Assembly (NCBI GenBank): GCA_000737985.1
Contig: JNVT01000110.1
Span: 1 to 64,000 of the forward strand
Reading direction: 5' to 3'
Source of the DNA: Gammaproteobacteria bacterium MFB021
GTDB lineage: Bacteria; Pseudomonadota; Gammaproteobacteria; Pseudomonadales; Halomonadaceae
DNA length: 64,000 nt
In this document: one piece after another, positions 1 to 9,127 of the stretch
Layout: each line of letters begins with the position of its first letter
Numbering within the stretch: the stretch's first letter is position 1
Position numbers and translations under genes: made by a program
The notes under the pieces: generated by a model
What the model was told of the DNA's origin: nothing
What the model saw: the letters and a program-made list of their open reading frames with translations, nothing else
Database searches by the model: none

Positions 1-2
1 CA

Positions 3-458
3 TTCGTTGCAGGCCGGCGTTTCGAGACGGGTGACGGACGTTGGCCCGAATACCAGTTGAAGATCGCCAATATGGGCGGCGGACCGACCTTTGCTATCGT
101 GGGGCCCAACCGGATCGAGGAGTGGCGATTCAGCGGCGTCGATTTCGATGGATTTTGGTCAGCCAGTTGCACGCTGGTCGAGGCCAAGTATGGCTACCGG
201 CAGTTTCTGGAGCAGGATCTGGATGGGGAGTGGGGGCCACGAGAAATTGTCAATAGCAGTGGACAGCGGTTGGATTTCATGTCGAAGACGTTTGACAAAT
301 TTACAAGCCAGGCTGATCGACAGCACAAAACAATAGAAAGCAATATGCCTCCTGCCAGCCTGACTTGGTACTTTTCGGACAATATAGTACGGGATTATGT
401 TTCTGATCTGTTCGAGGATAGAGAGTTACCAGTACCCTGCATCTACGAATCGCCGTGA
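3..458 (+). CDS. C-terminal part of a polymorphic toxin, Tox-REase-5-type nuclease domain (partial)
   Basis: The reading frame is open to the left edge of the window, so only the last ~151 residues are present and the N-terminal trafficking part (PAAR, VgrG or similar) lies outside. Visible residues include EWRFSGVDFDGFW followed by CTLVEAKYGYRQFL. This acidic F-D-G and E-A-K pattern is what I associate with the Tox-REase-5 restriction-endonuclease-fold toxin domain, where D and the ExK pair are catalytic. Base composition is lower in GC than the rest of the window, as is common for exchanged toxin tips. The gene 24 bp downstream looks like the cognate immunity gene, which supports the call. 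Inferred role: DNA-degrading effector delivered to competitors, probably by a type VI system. Delivery route cannot be judged from this fragment. Confidence 0.7.
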   Translation, partial: FVAGRRFETGDGRWPEYQLKIANMGGGPTFAIVGPNRIEEWRFSGVDFDGFWSASCTLVEAKYGYRQFLEQDLDGEWGPREIVNSSGQRLDFMSKTFDKFTSQADRQHKTIESNMPPASLTWYFSDNIVRDYVSDLFEDRELPVPCIYESP

Positions 459-482
459 TCAAATAAAAGGAGAAATTGAAAA

Positions 483-1199
483 ATGAGCTATTCCGGTGCA
501 GTACTGAGATTCATGATTCCGCCTGCCGTAGCACCGATGTCAGCGGAGGCTGTCTACGATCAATGGATCAGCATGCTCGATGCGATCAGCCAGGAAGACC
601 CGGTGTTCAGCCATTGGCGCTATGCCTATGGTGAACAAGGTATATCTATTGACGTCCATGAAAAAACTCGGGTCGTCAAGGATGCTATCAAGTCGGTGAG
701 AGAGTTTGAATGCGGTTATAACGGAATGGGCTTGATATCATTTGCATGTCGAGGCAACTTTAGCGTCGAGGAAAGGAAATACCACTACACTGAGAACGGC
801 TTTTCTTGGGGAGGAGAGGGTTCAGGAGTTTTTTCGTTAAGAAACACGCGACTCAAACAGACTGCCTGGCCGGATTACTGGCAGGTCTTTGCCAACTGCC
901 TGCGACATTTGTCCGACATTATGCCTCCCCAATGGGCTGACGTAGCCCCCCGTCGCTATCGTCCTCATGCTGCCTTCCCTCATCGCATGTGGGTCGGCTG
1001 GATGGCCCTGGTGCCGGATGTCGATCTGAGCAACGAGATGCCCTTTGTCGCCCTAGCCGAGTATCTGCCGGGTATAGGCACCCTGATCGTGACCACCAAA
1101 GAGCCGTTCGATCCCGAGAACGAAGAGCACATCAAACTGGCCCGAGCGACCGAGGTGTTTCTGGCCGATAGAGAGCTGTTGCCAGAACGAGGCATTTGA
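483..1199 (+). CDS. Imm52-type immunity protein
   Basis: A 238-residue soluble protein with no signal peptide, starting at an ATG preceded by AAAAGGAG 10 bases upstream. It opens with a hydrophobic strand and a stretch rich in W and Y (ISMLDAISQEDPVFSHWRYA), and has later conserved-looking segments around PDYWQVFANCLRHL and GTLIVTTKEPFDPEN. This resembles the Imm52 family, known to sit directly after Tox-REase-5 toxins. It lies 24 bp behind the toxin tail and is surely co-transcribed with it. Inferred role: binds the nuclease in the cytoplasm to protect the producer and its kin. GC content is lower than in neighbouring housekeeping genes, like the toxin tip. Confidence 0.7.
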   Translation: MSYSGAVLRFMIPPAVAPMSAEAVYDQWISMLDAISQEDPVFSHWRYAYGEQGISIDVHEKTRVVKDAIKSVREFECGYNGMGLISFACRGNFSVEERKYHYTENGFSWGGEGSGVFSLRNTRLKQTAWPDYWQVFANCLRHLSDIMPPQWADVAPRRYRPHAAFPHRMWVGWMALVPDVDLSNEMPFVALAEYLPGIGTLIVTTKEPFDPENEEHIKLARATEVFLADRELLPERGI

Positions 1200-1286
1200 C
1201 CGGTTTTACGCGTGCAACCTCGTTTGCCCTTTCCGAAAGCCTCCGAACCCCTTGGTTTCGTAGACATCTTCAAGCCTTACGCTGAA

Positions 1287-1314
1287 GGCGCCATGCAGCT
1301 GTTGGCGTGGCGCC
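1287..1314. terminator. Terminator hairpin between convergent genes
   Basis: GGCGCCATGC pairs with GCGTGGCGCC (one G-T pair) around an 8-base loop. It lies between the immunity gene (plus strand) and the symporter gene (minus strand), so it probably ends both transcripts. The downstream T tract is weak (CTCTATT). Confidence 0.5.
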
Positions 1315-1328
1315 TCTATTGACTCCTA

Positions 1329-2819
1329 TCAAATCGGCTTGCCGCTGAGCGCGCTGGCGGGATCTTCATCCCGCTCCATGCGTTCGCGCTCGGCGTCGAT
1401 GATCTCGAGCGCCTGCTCCGGTGTCACCTTCGAGGCGGGCGTGACCAGGCTGACGACGACACCCACGATCAGCGCGACCAGCACGGCGGGAATGCTGGGG
1501 TTGCCCCAGAACGCCGCCCAGGCATCGACGTTGATCACGGTCAGCGAGGTCGCCGACGCGGCGATCAGGGTAGCGATGGCCCCCTGCCAGGTGTAGCGCG
1601 GCCAGAAGCGCCCGAGCACGCCGCAGACGAACATCCCCGCCATCACCGTGGCGATCATGCTGGTGATATAGCTGATGACGTTGTTGGAGGTGAGCGCGAA
1701 CAGCAGCGCCAGGCCGATGGTGACGACCAGCGCCAGCCGGGAGAGCCCCACGACCCTGCGCGCCGACGGCGTGTGGCCGGTGAACAGCACGTAGATATCG
1801 CGCAGCAGGATCGAGACCCCGGCGATGGCATCGGAGCTGGCGCTGGACATGGTCGCCGAAAGCCCCGCCACCAGCAGTAGCAGGCCCAGCCACAGCGGCA
1901 GGATCTCGGTGGCGAGGAACGGGAAGGCGAAGTTGCTGTTGTCCAGGTTCGGGTTGAGGGCATGGGTCGCCATGCCGATGATCGCCGGAATGATCGAGAA
2001 AAACAGATAGAGCACGCCGGTGATCACGAACGACTTGCGTACCGAGGCCACCGAGCTGCCGGAGTAGATGCGCTGGCGGTAGGAAGGTGTCGCCAGTACG
2101 CCGACCGCGATCACCGCCGCCAGCGACAGCGCCGGCACCAGGCCGATCTTGCCGATCCCGAGGAAGGTGATGGCGCTGGTATCCATGTTGACGCCGAGGC
2201 CGGAGAAGCCACCGACCTCGACCAGCGCGATGATCGCCATCACGATGAAGCCGACGAACAGCACCACCGCCTGCACGGTGTCGGTCCATACCACCGCCAT
2301 GTAGCCGCCGATCACACAGTAGATGCCGAAACCCAGCGCGACCAGAATGCGCGCCGTGGTCAGGTCGATCCCCGCCATCCACGACAGGTAGAGGCCGCCG
2401 CCGAGAATATGCGCGCCGAGCCAGCCGATGCAGGCGATGTAGATCAGCACCGCGACGACGTTGCGCACCAGGCGGTTGGCGCCGACGTAGTAGGAGAGCT
2501 CCTCGCTCATGGTCATGAAGCGCAGGTGTCTCACCGGGGCGAACAAGAACGCCAGCAGCAGCACCCCGATCGCCCCGCCGATGCCGTAGAGGGCGCCGGC
2601 CCAGCCGTTGGCGTAGCCGAAACCGACCGCGCCCATGCTCGACCCGGTGCCGACCATGGTCGCTACGGTAGTGCCGATGGTCAGAAAGAGCGGCAGGCTG
2701 CGCCCGCCGAGCAGGAAGTCGTCGCCGTTACCGCGGCTGTGGCGTGATACCCAGCAGCCGAAGGCGATCATCACGATCACGTAGGCGACGAAGGTGCCGA
2801 GGAAGACTTGGCTGTTCAT
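1329..2819 (-). CDS. Sodium:solute symporter (SSS family)
   Basis: A 496-residue integral membrane protein with about 13 hydrophobic segments. It has the SSS hallmarks: FLLGGRSLPLFLTIGTTVAT near residues 36-55, then GTGSSMGA, and GGYMAVVWTDTVQ near residue 170. The family couples Na+ entry to uptake of amino acids, sugars, nucleosides or vitamins; length is typical. The start ATG follows an AGAGGTAG ribosome site. It is the last gene of a minus-strand group (ABC importer, RpiR regulator, deacylase, RidA), with a 311-bp gap to ridA that holds two strong inverted repeats. It may therefore have its own promoter. Inferred substrate: an (N-acyl-)D-amino acid or its product. No sequence feature fixes the specificity. 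Confidence 0.85.
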   Translation of the reverse strand: MNSQVFLGTFVAYVIVMIAFGCWVSRHSRGNGDDFLLGGRSLPLFLTIGTTVATMVGTGSSMGAVGFGYANGWAGALYGIGGAIGVLLLAFLFAPVRHLRFMTMSEELSYYVGANRLVRNVVAVLIYIACIGWLGAHILGGGLYLSWMAGIDLTTARILVALGFGIYCVIGGYMAVVWTDTVQAVVLFVGFIVMAIIALVEVGGFSGLGVNMDTSAITFLGIGKIGLVPALSLAAVIAVGVLATPSYRQRIYSGSSVASVRKSFVITGVLYLFFSIIPAIIGMATHALNPNLDNSNFAFPFLATEILPLWLGLLLLVAGLSATMSSASSDAIAGVSILLRDIYVLFTGHTPSARRVVGLSRLALVVTIGLALLFALTSNNVISYITSMIATVMAGMFVCGVLGRFWPRYTWQGAIATLIAASATSLTVINVDAWAAFWGNPSIPAVLVALIVGVVVSLVTPASKVTPEQALEIIDAERERMERDEDPASALSGKPI

Positions 2820-3130
2820 GGCTACCTCTTATAATTGTCGTCCCGGTCGTTGCCGCGACCGGAGCAGTGTGAAATGTCATGTCCCGTGGGGTTTTTCACT
2901 GCGGTCGCGCCCTTGCCGGGGCGCGACCACCTTTCTTGCTGTTACTCGAACTTGCCTTCCAAAGCTTCACTGCTGACTACCGAAGCTTTGGCCAGCGCCA
3001 AGAAAATCGGATAAATAGCCGAGCGGAATGCAGCGCGAGGCGCACGGCACACAGGGAACGAGACATAACTGGGGGTTAGGCGAGTTCCCGAGTACCGTGC
3101 AACAAAGCGATGCGTCCGTGCAGGCATTTA
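2820..3130. other. Non-coding gap between ridA and the symporter gene with two inverted repeats
   Basis: No credible gene. Two perfect 10-bp inverted repeats are present: GGTCGCGCCC/GGGCGCGACC at 2903-2928, and CCAAAGCTTC/GAAGCTTTGG at 2959-2991 with a 13-base spacer. Neither is followed by a T tract on either strand, so they look more like RNA processing or operator elements than terminators. The second has AAGCTT in each arm and could be a protein-binding site for control of the symporter gene. Confidence 0.5.
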
Positions 3131-3523
3131 TCAAACGCGATCGGCGCGATAGCACTTGATGTCGACCTCCACCTTGCAGTCCACCACCAGGTCCTGGACG
3201 CTGCAGATCCGCGCCGGCGGGTGGTCGCCGAACACTTCCTTGAACACCTTGTTGAACGAGCTGAAGTAGCGCGCGTCGGTGAGTACGGCGGTGACATGGA
3301 CCACGTCCTCCACGCCGTAGCCGGCCTCTTCTGCGATCTTCAGACAGTTGGCGAAGGCCAGCCGCGACTGCTCGACGATGCTGCCTTCGACCACTTCGCC
3401 GTCGGTCATCGGCGTCTGGCCGGAGACGAACAGCCAGCCACCGGCTTCGGTGGCGCGGGCGAAGGGCAGCTTCTGGCCGCCGGTGCCGAGGCCGCCTTCG
3501 ACGCCATAACGCTTGATGCTCAT
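3131..3523 (-). CDS. RidA family enamine/imine deaminase
   Basis: A 130-residue protein of the YjgF/YER057c/UK114 family. RidA proteins hydrolyse reactive enamine/imine intermediates, such as 2-aminoacrylate, released by PLP-dependent dehydratases, and form cytosolic trimers. The segment HPPARICSVQDL carries the arginine that binds the substrate carboxylate, and FVSGQTP is the family signature near the N-terminus. The start ATG at 3523 is chosen because AGAAAGGAG sits 7 bases upstream; longer readings run into the deacylase gene. It lies directly downstream of the deacylase gene. The partner making its substrate is probably the PLP deaminase encoded divergently at 10.2-11.5 kb. Confidence 0.9.
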   Translation of the reverse strand: MSIKRYGVEGGLGTGGQKLPFARATEAGGWLFVSGQTPMTDGEVVEGSIVEQSRLAFANCLKIAEEAGYGVEDVVHVTAVLTDARYFSSFNKVFKEVFGDHPPARICSVQDLVVDCKVEVDIKCYRADRV

Positions 3524-3584
3524 GCAAAATCTCCTTTCTGGGTCAGGGAAGGCTCCGCGCGACGCGCGGGGCCGATACGGAATG

Positions 3585-5060
3585 TCAGGCGGCGGGCCGC
3601 GAGGGGCGCGGTGACAGCCGCACCTCGCGCCGCAGCAGGCGCCCGTGACGGGTAGCGCTGGCCTGGCCGTGGCGATAGCCGATCGCACCGTTGACCACCA
3701 CCAGCTCGATACCGCGGGCCTTGGCGATCGGTGCGCTGTAGGTGGCGGTGTCCTCGAGGGTGTCGAGGTCGAACAGCACCAGGTCGGCGAAGGCGCCGGG
3801 GCGAATCTCGCCACGGTCGGTGAGGCCGAAGTTGGCGGCGGAAAGCCCGGTCATCTTGTGCACCGCCGCGGCCAGCGGCAGCAGCTGCAGGTCACGGCTG
3901 TAGTGCGCCAGCACCCGCGGGAAGGCGCCCCACAGACGCGGGTGCGGATGCGGGTCATTGGGCAGGCCGTCGGAGCCCACCATCGACAGCGGATGCGCCA
4001 GCACCTGGCGCATGTCCGCCTCGCTCATGTTGTGGTAGACCGCGCCGGCCGGCTGCAGCCGCCGCGCCGCGTCTTCCAGCGGAAGCTGCCACTGCGCGGC
4101 GATCGTCTTCAGCGGCTGACGCGCCATCTCGGGGTGCGAGTCGGACCAGGTGATGAAGATCTCGATCTCGTCGGTGACCTGGCCCAGGTCCAGCGTCGAG
4201 GAGCCGGCGGTGTAGGGGTAGCAGTCGCAGTGCACGCCGTGGCGGCGCGCGGCATCGTCGAGCTTGGCCAGCGCCAGCGGCGCATTGCCCCAGTTGCCGG
4301 CACCGGCGCACTTGAGATGCGAGATCACCAGCGGCGCCTGGCCGTGGGCGGCGGTGGCGAAGGCTTCCTCCATCGCCGCGGGTAGCCCGGCGAACTCGTC
4401 ACGCAGATGCGTGGTATAGACGCCGCCGGCGTGCCCCACCGCCTCGACCAGCGCGTTCATCTCGGCGCTGGGAGCGTGGAAGGCGTTGCGGTAGGCGAGC
4501 CCCGAGGAGAGCCCCAGGGCACCCTCGGCTAGGGCGCGCTCGAGCTGGGCGCGCATAGCCGCGATCTCGGCCGGGCTGGCGGGGCGGTCGAAGCGGTCCA
4601 TTACCTGGCTGCGCAGGCTGGTGTGGCCGATCAGCGCGGCGACGTTGACGCTGGGACGCGCCGCGGCCACCGCCTCGGCATAGGCGGCGAAGGTGGGGTA
4701 GCGGAAATCCTCGGCGCGCCCGAGCAGGTTCATCGGGTCCGGCACCTCGCCATCGAGGCTGACCGGGCTGGCGCTGATGCCGCAGTTGCCGACCACCACC
4801 GTGGTCACCCCCTGGGAGAGCTTGGGCAGCATCTCCGGGGTGCGGATGACGTTGGTGTCGTCGTGGGTGTGAACGTCGATGAAGCCGGGGGTCAGGATCA
4901 GCCCCGCGGCCGCGATCTCTTCGCGACCATGGGCCTCGGCCAGATCGCCCACGGCGGCGATGCGCTCGCCGTCGATGGCGACATCGGCGACGAAGGCGTC
5001 GCTGCCGCTGCCATCGATGATGCTGGTGCGGCGGATCAGCAGGTCATAGAGGTGGGACAT
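3585..5060 (-). CDS. N-acyl-D-amino-acid deacylase (D-aminoacylase)
   Basis: A 491-residue amidohydrolase-superfamily enzyme that cleaves N-acyl-D-amino acids to the free D-amino acid and a carboxylate. Seen: metal-binding HTH at residues 64-66 in PGFIDVHTHDD; TTVVVGNCGIS with Cys93, typical of the D-aminoacylase branch where cysteine replaces the usual carboxylated lysine; ISHLKCAG; and GSDGLPND then HPRLWGAFPRVL near the end, a strong family signature. The ATG at 5060 follows AGGAG and starts 16 bp after the regulator gene stops; an upstream in-frame extension would overlap that gene. Cytoplasmic. Context (ABC importer, RidA, PLP deaminase) fits catabolism of acylated D-amino acids. Confidence 0.9.
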   Translation of the reverse strand: MSHLYDLLIRRTSIIDGSGSDAFVADVAIDGERIAAVGDLAEAHGREEIAAAGLILTPGFIDVHTHDDTNVIRTPEMLPKLSQGVTTVVVGNCGISASPVSLDGEVPDPMNLLGRAEDFRYPTFAAYAEAVAAARPSVNVAALIGHTSLRSQVMDRFDRPASPAEIAAMRAQLERALAEGALGLSSGLAYRNAFHAPSAEMNALVEAVGHAGGVYTTHLRDEFAGLPAAMEEAFATAAHGQAPLVISHLKCAGAGNWGNAPLALAKLDDAARRHGVHCDCYPYTAGSSTLDLGQVTDEIEIFITWSDSHPEMARQPLKTIAAQWQLPLEDAARRLQPAGAVYHNMSEADMRQVLAHPLSMVGSDGLPNDPHPHPRLWGAFPRVLAHYSRDLQLLPLAAAVHKMTGLSAANFGLTDRGEIRPGAFADLVLFDLDTLEDTATYSAPIAKARGIELVVVNGAIGYRHGQASATRHGRLLRREVRLSPRPSRPAA

Positions 5061-5076
5061 GGGCGCTCCTGGCGGC

Positions 5077-5940
5077 TCAGTCGCCGAGCGGCTGGCGATC
5101 GTCGCCGCCGCGATGGGCATCGAGGGTGATCTTGAGCCGCCGCAGCTTGTCGCGGGTCCGCGCCCGGTGGCGCAGTGCCAAGCCCAGCGCCAGCATGTCG
5201 ACGGCGGCCATCATGGCGTAGCGTGATGACGACGGAAAATAGATGAAGTCGGTCTCCCGTGAGGCCAGCGGCAGCGCCAGGTCGGCGATGCCGGCCAGCG
5301 GCGAGCCGACCGCGGTGATCGCGACCACCCGCGCGCCGTATTCGCGGGCCAGCTCGGCGGCATCGTTGATCTCGGGGGTGTAGCCGCTGACCGAGAGCGC
5401 CACTACCACGTCTTCCGGCTCCAGGGTGGCAGCGACCATGCGTGGCAGCAGCGCCTGCGGATAGGCGCTGATCGCATAGCCCAGGCGCACCAGCCGGAAC
5501 TGCAGCTCCTGGGCCATCACCGTGGAGCCACCGCCGGCGCCGAAGACCAGGATCTGACGCGCGCTATCCAGCATCGCCACCGCACCCTCGACGTCGGCCT
5601 GCTCCATCAGCGTGCGGTTGAGCGCCAGGGTCTGGGTGGCGCTGTCGTAGATCACGCCGAGGCCATCCTCCTCGTTCGCCTCCTGGATGAAGCGGCGCCC
5701 TGCGGCCAGGGCGCGGGTCAGGCGGGTCTTGAGGTCGCGCACGTTGCGGCACTCCACCGCCCGGGCGAAGCGGGTCACCGTGGCGTCGCTGACCCCGGCG
5801 CGGGCGGCGATCTCGCTGATGCTCGCCTCGGCGACGAAATCGATATCGTCGAAGATCAGCCCGGCGACCTTGCGCTCGGCGGCGCGCAGGCTGGGGAGAC
5901 GGGCGGTGATCAACGACAGGATGTCGATCTGCTGGCTCAC
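5077..5940 (-). CDS. RpiR/MurR family transcriptional regulator
   Basis: A 287-residue regulator with an N-terminal RpiR helix-turn-helix (ASISEIAARAGVSDATVTRFARAV) and a C-terminal SIS domain (VFGAGGGSTVMAQELQFRL, then VVALSVSGYTPEIND). SIS domains usually bind phosphosugars, but RpiR members next to amino-acid genes are common. I place the start at the GTG at 5940, six bases after AGGAG. The frame stays open to 6093, but that N-terminal extension does not match the family's length and would run up to the ATPase gene. It lies between the ABC importer genes and the deacylase gene, in the same orientation, so it is probably autoregulated within the operon. Confidence 0.85.
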   Translation of the reverse strand: MSQQIDILSLITARLPSLRAAERKVAGLIFDDIDFVAEASISEIAARAGVSDATVTRFARAVECRNVRDLKTRLTRALAAGRRFIQEANEEDGLGVIYDSATQTLALNRTLMEQADVEGAVAMLDSARQILVFGAGGGSTVMAQELQFRLVRLGYAISAYPQALLPRMVAATLEPEDVVVALSVSGYTPEINDAAELAREYGARVVAITAVGSPLAGIADLALPLASRETDFIYFPSSSRYAMMAAVDMLALGLALRHRARTRDKLRRLKITLDAHRGGDDRQPLGD

Positions 5941-6089
5941 GGAGATCTCCTCTGGCGACAGCCGGTGACGGGCGGTAAAAGCAGGCTTGTTATTTTCTAT
6001 CCTAATTCTTGAATCTGTGAAAGTTATTTTCCTATCGCTTTCGTCGATGTGCAGCGCCGGCTCCGTTGCGCCGGGCGACGCGCTCGCGG

Positions 6090-6854
6090 TCACAGTGACG
6101 AGGTCTTGAGAAACGCCTGCAGTCGCGGTGACTCGGGGGTCGAGAACAGCGTCGCGGGCGGGCCCTGCTCGGCGATGCGGCCGCCATCCATGAACACCAC
6201 CTTGTCGGAGACATCGCGGGCGAAGCGCATCTCATGGGTGACCAGCACCATGGTCATGCCCTCCTGGGCGAGACTGCGAATGGTCTCGAGCACCTCGCCG
6301 ACCCGCTCCGGGTCGAGCGCCGAGGTCGCTTCATCGAACAGCATCACGCGCGGGTTCATGGCGATGGCGCGGGCGATCGCGACCCGCTGCTGCTGGCCGC
6401 CGGAGAGCTGGGCGGGGCGGTGATCGCGGCGCTCCAGCATGCCCACTCGCTCCAGCCAGTGGTCGGCCAGCTCCACCGCCTGGCGCCGGGACATGCCGCG
6501 CACCCGGGTGAGGCCGAGAGTGACGTTGTCCAGCGCGCTCATGTGCGGAAACAGGTTGAACGCCTGGAACACCATGCCGGTCATCGCCCGCTGGCCGGCG
6601 ATCTCGCGCTCGCTGGCGCGCACGCGTTGGCCGTTGCGCTGGCGATAGCCGATGCTCTCGCCGCCGATCCGCACCTCGCCCTGGTGAAACTCCTCGAGCA
6701 GGTTGAGGCAGCGCAGCAGGGTGGTCTTCCCCGAGCCGCTGGAGCCGATGATGGAGACCACGTCGCCTTCGTTCACCACGAGGTCGATGCCTTTGAGCAC
6801 TTCGAGTTCACCGAAGCGCTTGTGCAGCGCGCGCACTTCCACGATGGGAGTCAT
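6090..6854 (-). CDS. Polar amino-acid ABC transporter, ATP-binding subunit
   Basis: A 254-residue ATPase with Walker [11 protein letters not shown]-loop [10 protein letters not shown], signature LSGGQQQR, Walker [13 protein letters not shown] and switch region VTHEM. This is the HisP/GlnQ-type pattern of polar amino-acid importers. The start at 6854 overlaps the stop of the upstream permease gene (ATGA at 6851-6854) and has AGGAG 7 bases ahead, so the two are translationally coupled. It powers the importer formed with the two permeases and the binding protein encoded just upstream. A 149-bp gap separates it from the regulator gene. Confidence 0.93.
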   Translation of the reverse strand: MTPIVEVRALHKRFGELEVLKGIDLVVNEGDVVSIIGSSGSGKTTLLRCLNLLEEFHQGEVRIGGESIGYRQRNGQRVRASEREIAGQRAMTGMVFQAFNLFPHMSALDNVTLGLTRVRGMSRRQAVELADHWLERVGMLERRDHRPAQLSGGQQQRVAIARAIAMNPRVMLFDEATSALDPERVGEVLETIRSLAQEGMTMVLVTHEMRFARDVSDKVVFMDGGRIAEQGPPATLFSTPESPRLQAFLKTSSL

Positions 6855-7525
6855 GTCGTTCTCCTGGCGGGGCGGTCGAGGCGCCGGCCGACGTAGCGTC
6901 CGACCTGCTCGATGGCGAAATCGATCAGGAAGTAGATCAATCCCGCGAGCAGGTAGAACTGCATGTTGAGAAAATTGTTGCTGATGATCTGCTGGGTGGT
7001 GAGCAGCAGTTCGGCGACGCCGATCACGGAGAGCAGCGTGGACGCCTTGACCATCTCCACCGCGGCGGTGATCCAGGTTGGCAGCGCGTAGCGCAGCGCC
7101 TGGGGGAACAGGATGTGGCGGAAGATGCCAGCGAAGGTGAGACCGATGGCGCGGCCGGCTTCGATTTGCCCACGCGGCAGCGCCTGCAGAGCACCGCGCA
7201 GGATCTCGCCGACATGCGAGGCGCAGAACAGCGTCAGTGCCAGCACCCCGGCCTGGAAGGCGCCCAGATCGAGGCCCACGGCGGAGGAGATATAGAAAGT
7301 GGCGAGCACCAGCACCAGCACCGGGGTGCCGCGGATGATGTCGATGTAGACGCGCGCCGGCCAGCGCAGCGGCTTGATGCCGTAGGTCACGGCGACCCCG
7401 ATCGCGATCCCCAGCAGCGTGCCCGCGACGATGGCCGACAGCGAGACGCCGATGGTGACCGCGGTGCCCTGCAGCAGCGCATCCCGGTGGCTGATCACCT
7501 GGTCGAAGAAGTAGTCCCACTGCAT
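6851..7525 (-). CDS. Polar amino-acid ABC transporter permease (HisM/GlnP type)
   Basis: A 224-residue inner-membrane protein with about five hydrophobic helices. The EAA-type coupling loop reads [20 protein letters not shown], where the permease contacts the ATPase. [13 protein letters not shown] is the usual HisM/GlnP signature. It begins one base after the stop of the second permease gene and overlaps the ATPase gene by 4 bp. It forms the channel with the neighbouring permease. Substrate inferred from context as amino acid, possibly a D-enantiomer or an acylated form. Confidence 0.9.
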   Translation of the reverse strand: MQWDYFFDQVISHRDALLQGTAVTIGVSLSAIVAGTLLGIAIGVAVTYGIKPLRWPARVYIDIIRGTPVLVLVLATFYISSAVGLDLGAFQAGVLALTLFCASHVGEILRGALQALPRGQIEAGRAIGLTFAGIFRHILFPQALRYALPTWITAAVEMVKASTLLSVIGVAELLLTTQQIISNNFLNMQFYLLAGLIYFLIDFAIEQVGRYVGRRLDRPARRTT

Positions 7526-7526
7526 C

Positions 7527-8192
7527 TCAGTTCGCCTCCAGGACCAGGCGCTTTTCGAGCGCCCGCAGAATCAGCGTGATGGCGTAGCAGCAGACGATGT
7601 AGAGCAGCGAGGCGACCAGCCACACCTCGATCACGCGGAAGGTCTCGGAGTTGATCTTGCGCGCATAGTAGGTCAGCTCCGGCACCGCGATGGTGGCCGC
7701 CAGCGAGGTGTCCTTGAACAGCGAGACGAAGTTGTTGCCGAACGCCGGCAGCGCGTTGCGGAACATGATCGGCAGCACGATATCGCGCTGAATGCGCGAC
7801 CGGGTCAGGCCGATCGCCTGGCCCGCTTCGATCAGGCCCGGCGGCACGCTCAGCAGCCCGGCGCGGAAGACCTCGGCCATGTAGGCGCTGGTGTAGAGCG
7901 ACAGCGCGACGATGAAGCTTGTGATCTTGTCCAGCGACAGGCCCAGCTGGGGCATGCCGAAGAACAGGAACAGCACGATGACCAGGATCGGCAGATTGCG
8001 CAGGATCGAGATCCAGGCGAAGGCGAGGCTTGCTAGCCAGCGGCTCGGTGCCCGGGTGGCGAAGGCGACGACCAGCCCCAGCAGCGAGCCGATCGCGATG
8101 GAGACCAGCGCCAGCAGCAGGCCCAGCCCGATACCGCTCAGCAGCAGCGGCCACTGCGCCAGGATCGGGGCGAAGTTGAAGTGATAGCTCAT
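7527..8192 (-). CDS. Polar amino-acid ABC transporter permease (HisQ/GlnP type)
   Basis: A 221-residue membrane protein with five predicted helices. ISILRNLPILVIVLFLFFGM is the conserved HisQ-type segment, and the coupling loop is GLIEAGQAIGLTRSRIQRDI. It is the first of two permeases and is followed after one base by the second, which suggests a heterodimeric channel. The gene lies 71 bp downstream of the binding-protein gene in the same orientation. Confidence 0.9.
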   Translation of the reverse strand: MSYHFNFAPILAQWPLLLSGIGLGLLLALVSIAIGSLLGLVVAFATRAPSRWLASLAFAWISILRNLPILVIVLFLFFGMPQLGLSLDKITSFIVALSLYTSAYMAEVFRAGLLSVPPGLIEAGQAIGLTRSRIQRDIVLPIMFRNALPAFGNNFVSLFKDTSLAATIAVPELTYYARKINSETFRVIEVWLVASLLYIVCCYAITLILRALEKRLVLEAN

Positions 8193-8263
8193 GACAGTTC
8201 ATTCACCGGCGGCGATTCGAGGACTGGCCACCGCGCCAGACGCTGGCGCGGTGGCCCCGGAGT

Positions 8264-9100
8264 TCAGCGCATTTCGCTGGGGAAACCGGTCTCGGGCGCC
8301 GGCGGGCGCTCGCCGAACCACTGCTCGAAAGCCGCGGCGTAGCGTTCGAACTCGACCCCGTTCATCGCTTGCTCGAGGGTGGTGTTGACGAACTGCAGCC
8401 AGCGCGCGTCGTCCGGCGAGACCGCGCAGGCGTAGGACTGCGGATTCCAGGCATAGCCGGCGTCGGTATAGCGGCCGCTGTTGTTCTTCATGTACCACTT
8501 CAGCGTGGAGAGGTCGGTGGCCACGGCGTCGGCGCGGTGCGAGTTGAGCGCTTGATAGATCAGGTTCTGGCTCTCGTACTGGTCCACCTTCGCCTCGGGG
8601 AGGGCCTGATGCACCATCTGCTCGGCGTAGACGTTCTGCAGCACCGCCACCGTGATGTCGCTGCCGGCCGCCTTGAGCGCGGCGAAGTCGGCATAGTCGC
8701 CGCCGTCGAGCATCAACAGGCCGACGCCCTCGCGGTAGTAGGGCACGGTGAACGCGACCTGCTGGGCACGCGCCGCGGTCACGGTCATCGCCTGGCAGGA
8801 GATATCGACCTTGTTGGTCAGCAGGTTGGGGATGCGCGCATCGGAAGATTGATTGACGAAGCGCACCTTGCTGGGGTCGTTGAACAGCCCCTGGGCCAGG
8901 ATATGGCCGATATCGGCATCGAAGCCGACGGTCTGGCCATTCTGGGTGAAGTGCCAGGGCGGATTGGCGCTGCCGGTGCCGACGATCAGCTCACCGCGCG
9001 TGAGCACGTCCTGGAGGGTGTCGGCGTGCACGTCGGCGACGCTCATCGAGGAGAGGGCGAATACCGAGATGGCGCCCAGCATCTTGTGGATCGTTGTCAT
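8264..9100 (-). CDS. Amino-acid ABC transporter periplasmic substrate-binding protein
   Basis: A 278-residue family-3 solute-binding protein. The first 26 residues form a signal peptide ending SVADVHA before DTLQDVLTRG. Mature-protein hallmarks are ELIVGTGSANPPWHF, FDADIGHILAQGL and the hinge-region VDISCQAMTVTAARAQQVAFT. The ATG at 9100 is chosen because AGGTGAG lies about 9 bases upstream and the signal peptide follows directly; longer reading frames cross the repeat-rich control region. It is the first gene of the minus-strand operon, divergent from the IclR-type regulator. It captures the amino-acid substrate in the periplasm and hands it to the two permeases. Confidence 0.92.
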   Translation of the reverse strand: MTTIHKMLGAISVFALSSMSVADVHADTLQDVLTRGELIVGTGSANPPWHFTQNGQTVGFDADIGHILAQGLFNDPSKVRFVNQSSDARIPNLLTNKVDISCQAMTVTAARAQQVAFTVPYYREGVGLLMLDGGDYADFAALKAAGSDITVAVLQNVYAEQMVHQALPEAKVDQYESQNLIYQALNSHRADAVATDLSTLKWYMKNNSGRYTDAGYAWNPQSYACAVSPDDARWLQFVNTTLEQAMNGVEFERYAAAFEQWFGERPPAPETGFPSEMR

Positions 9101-9127
9101 GGGTAGGCTCACCTGTTGTTGCTGTTG

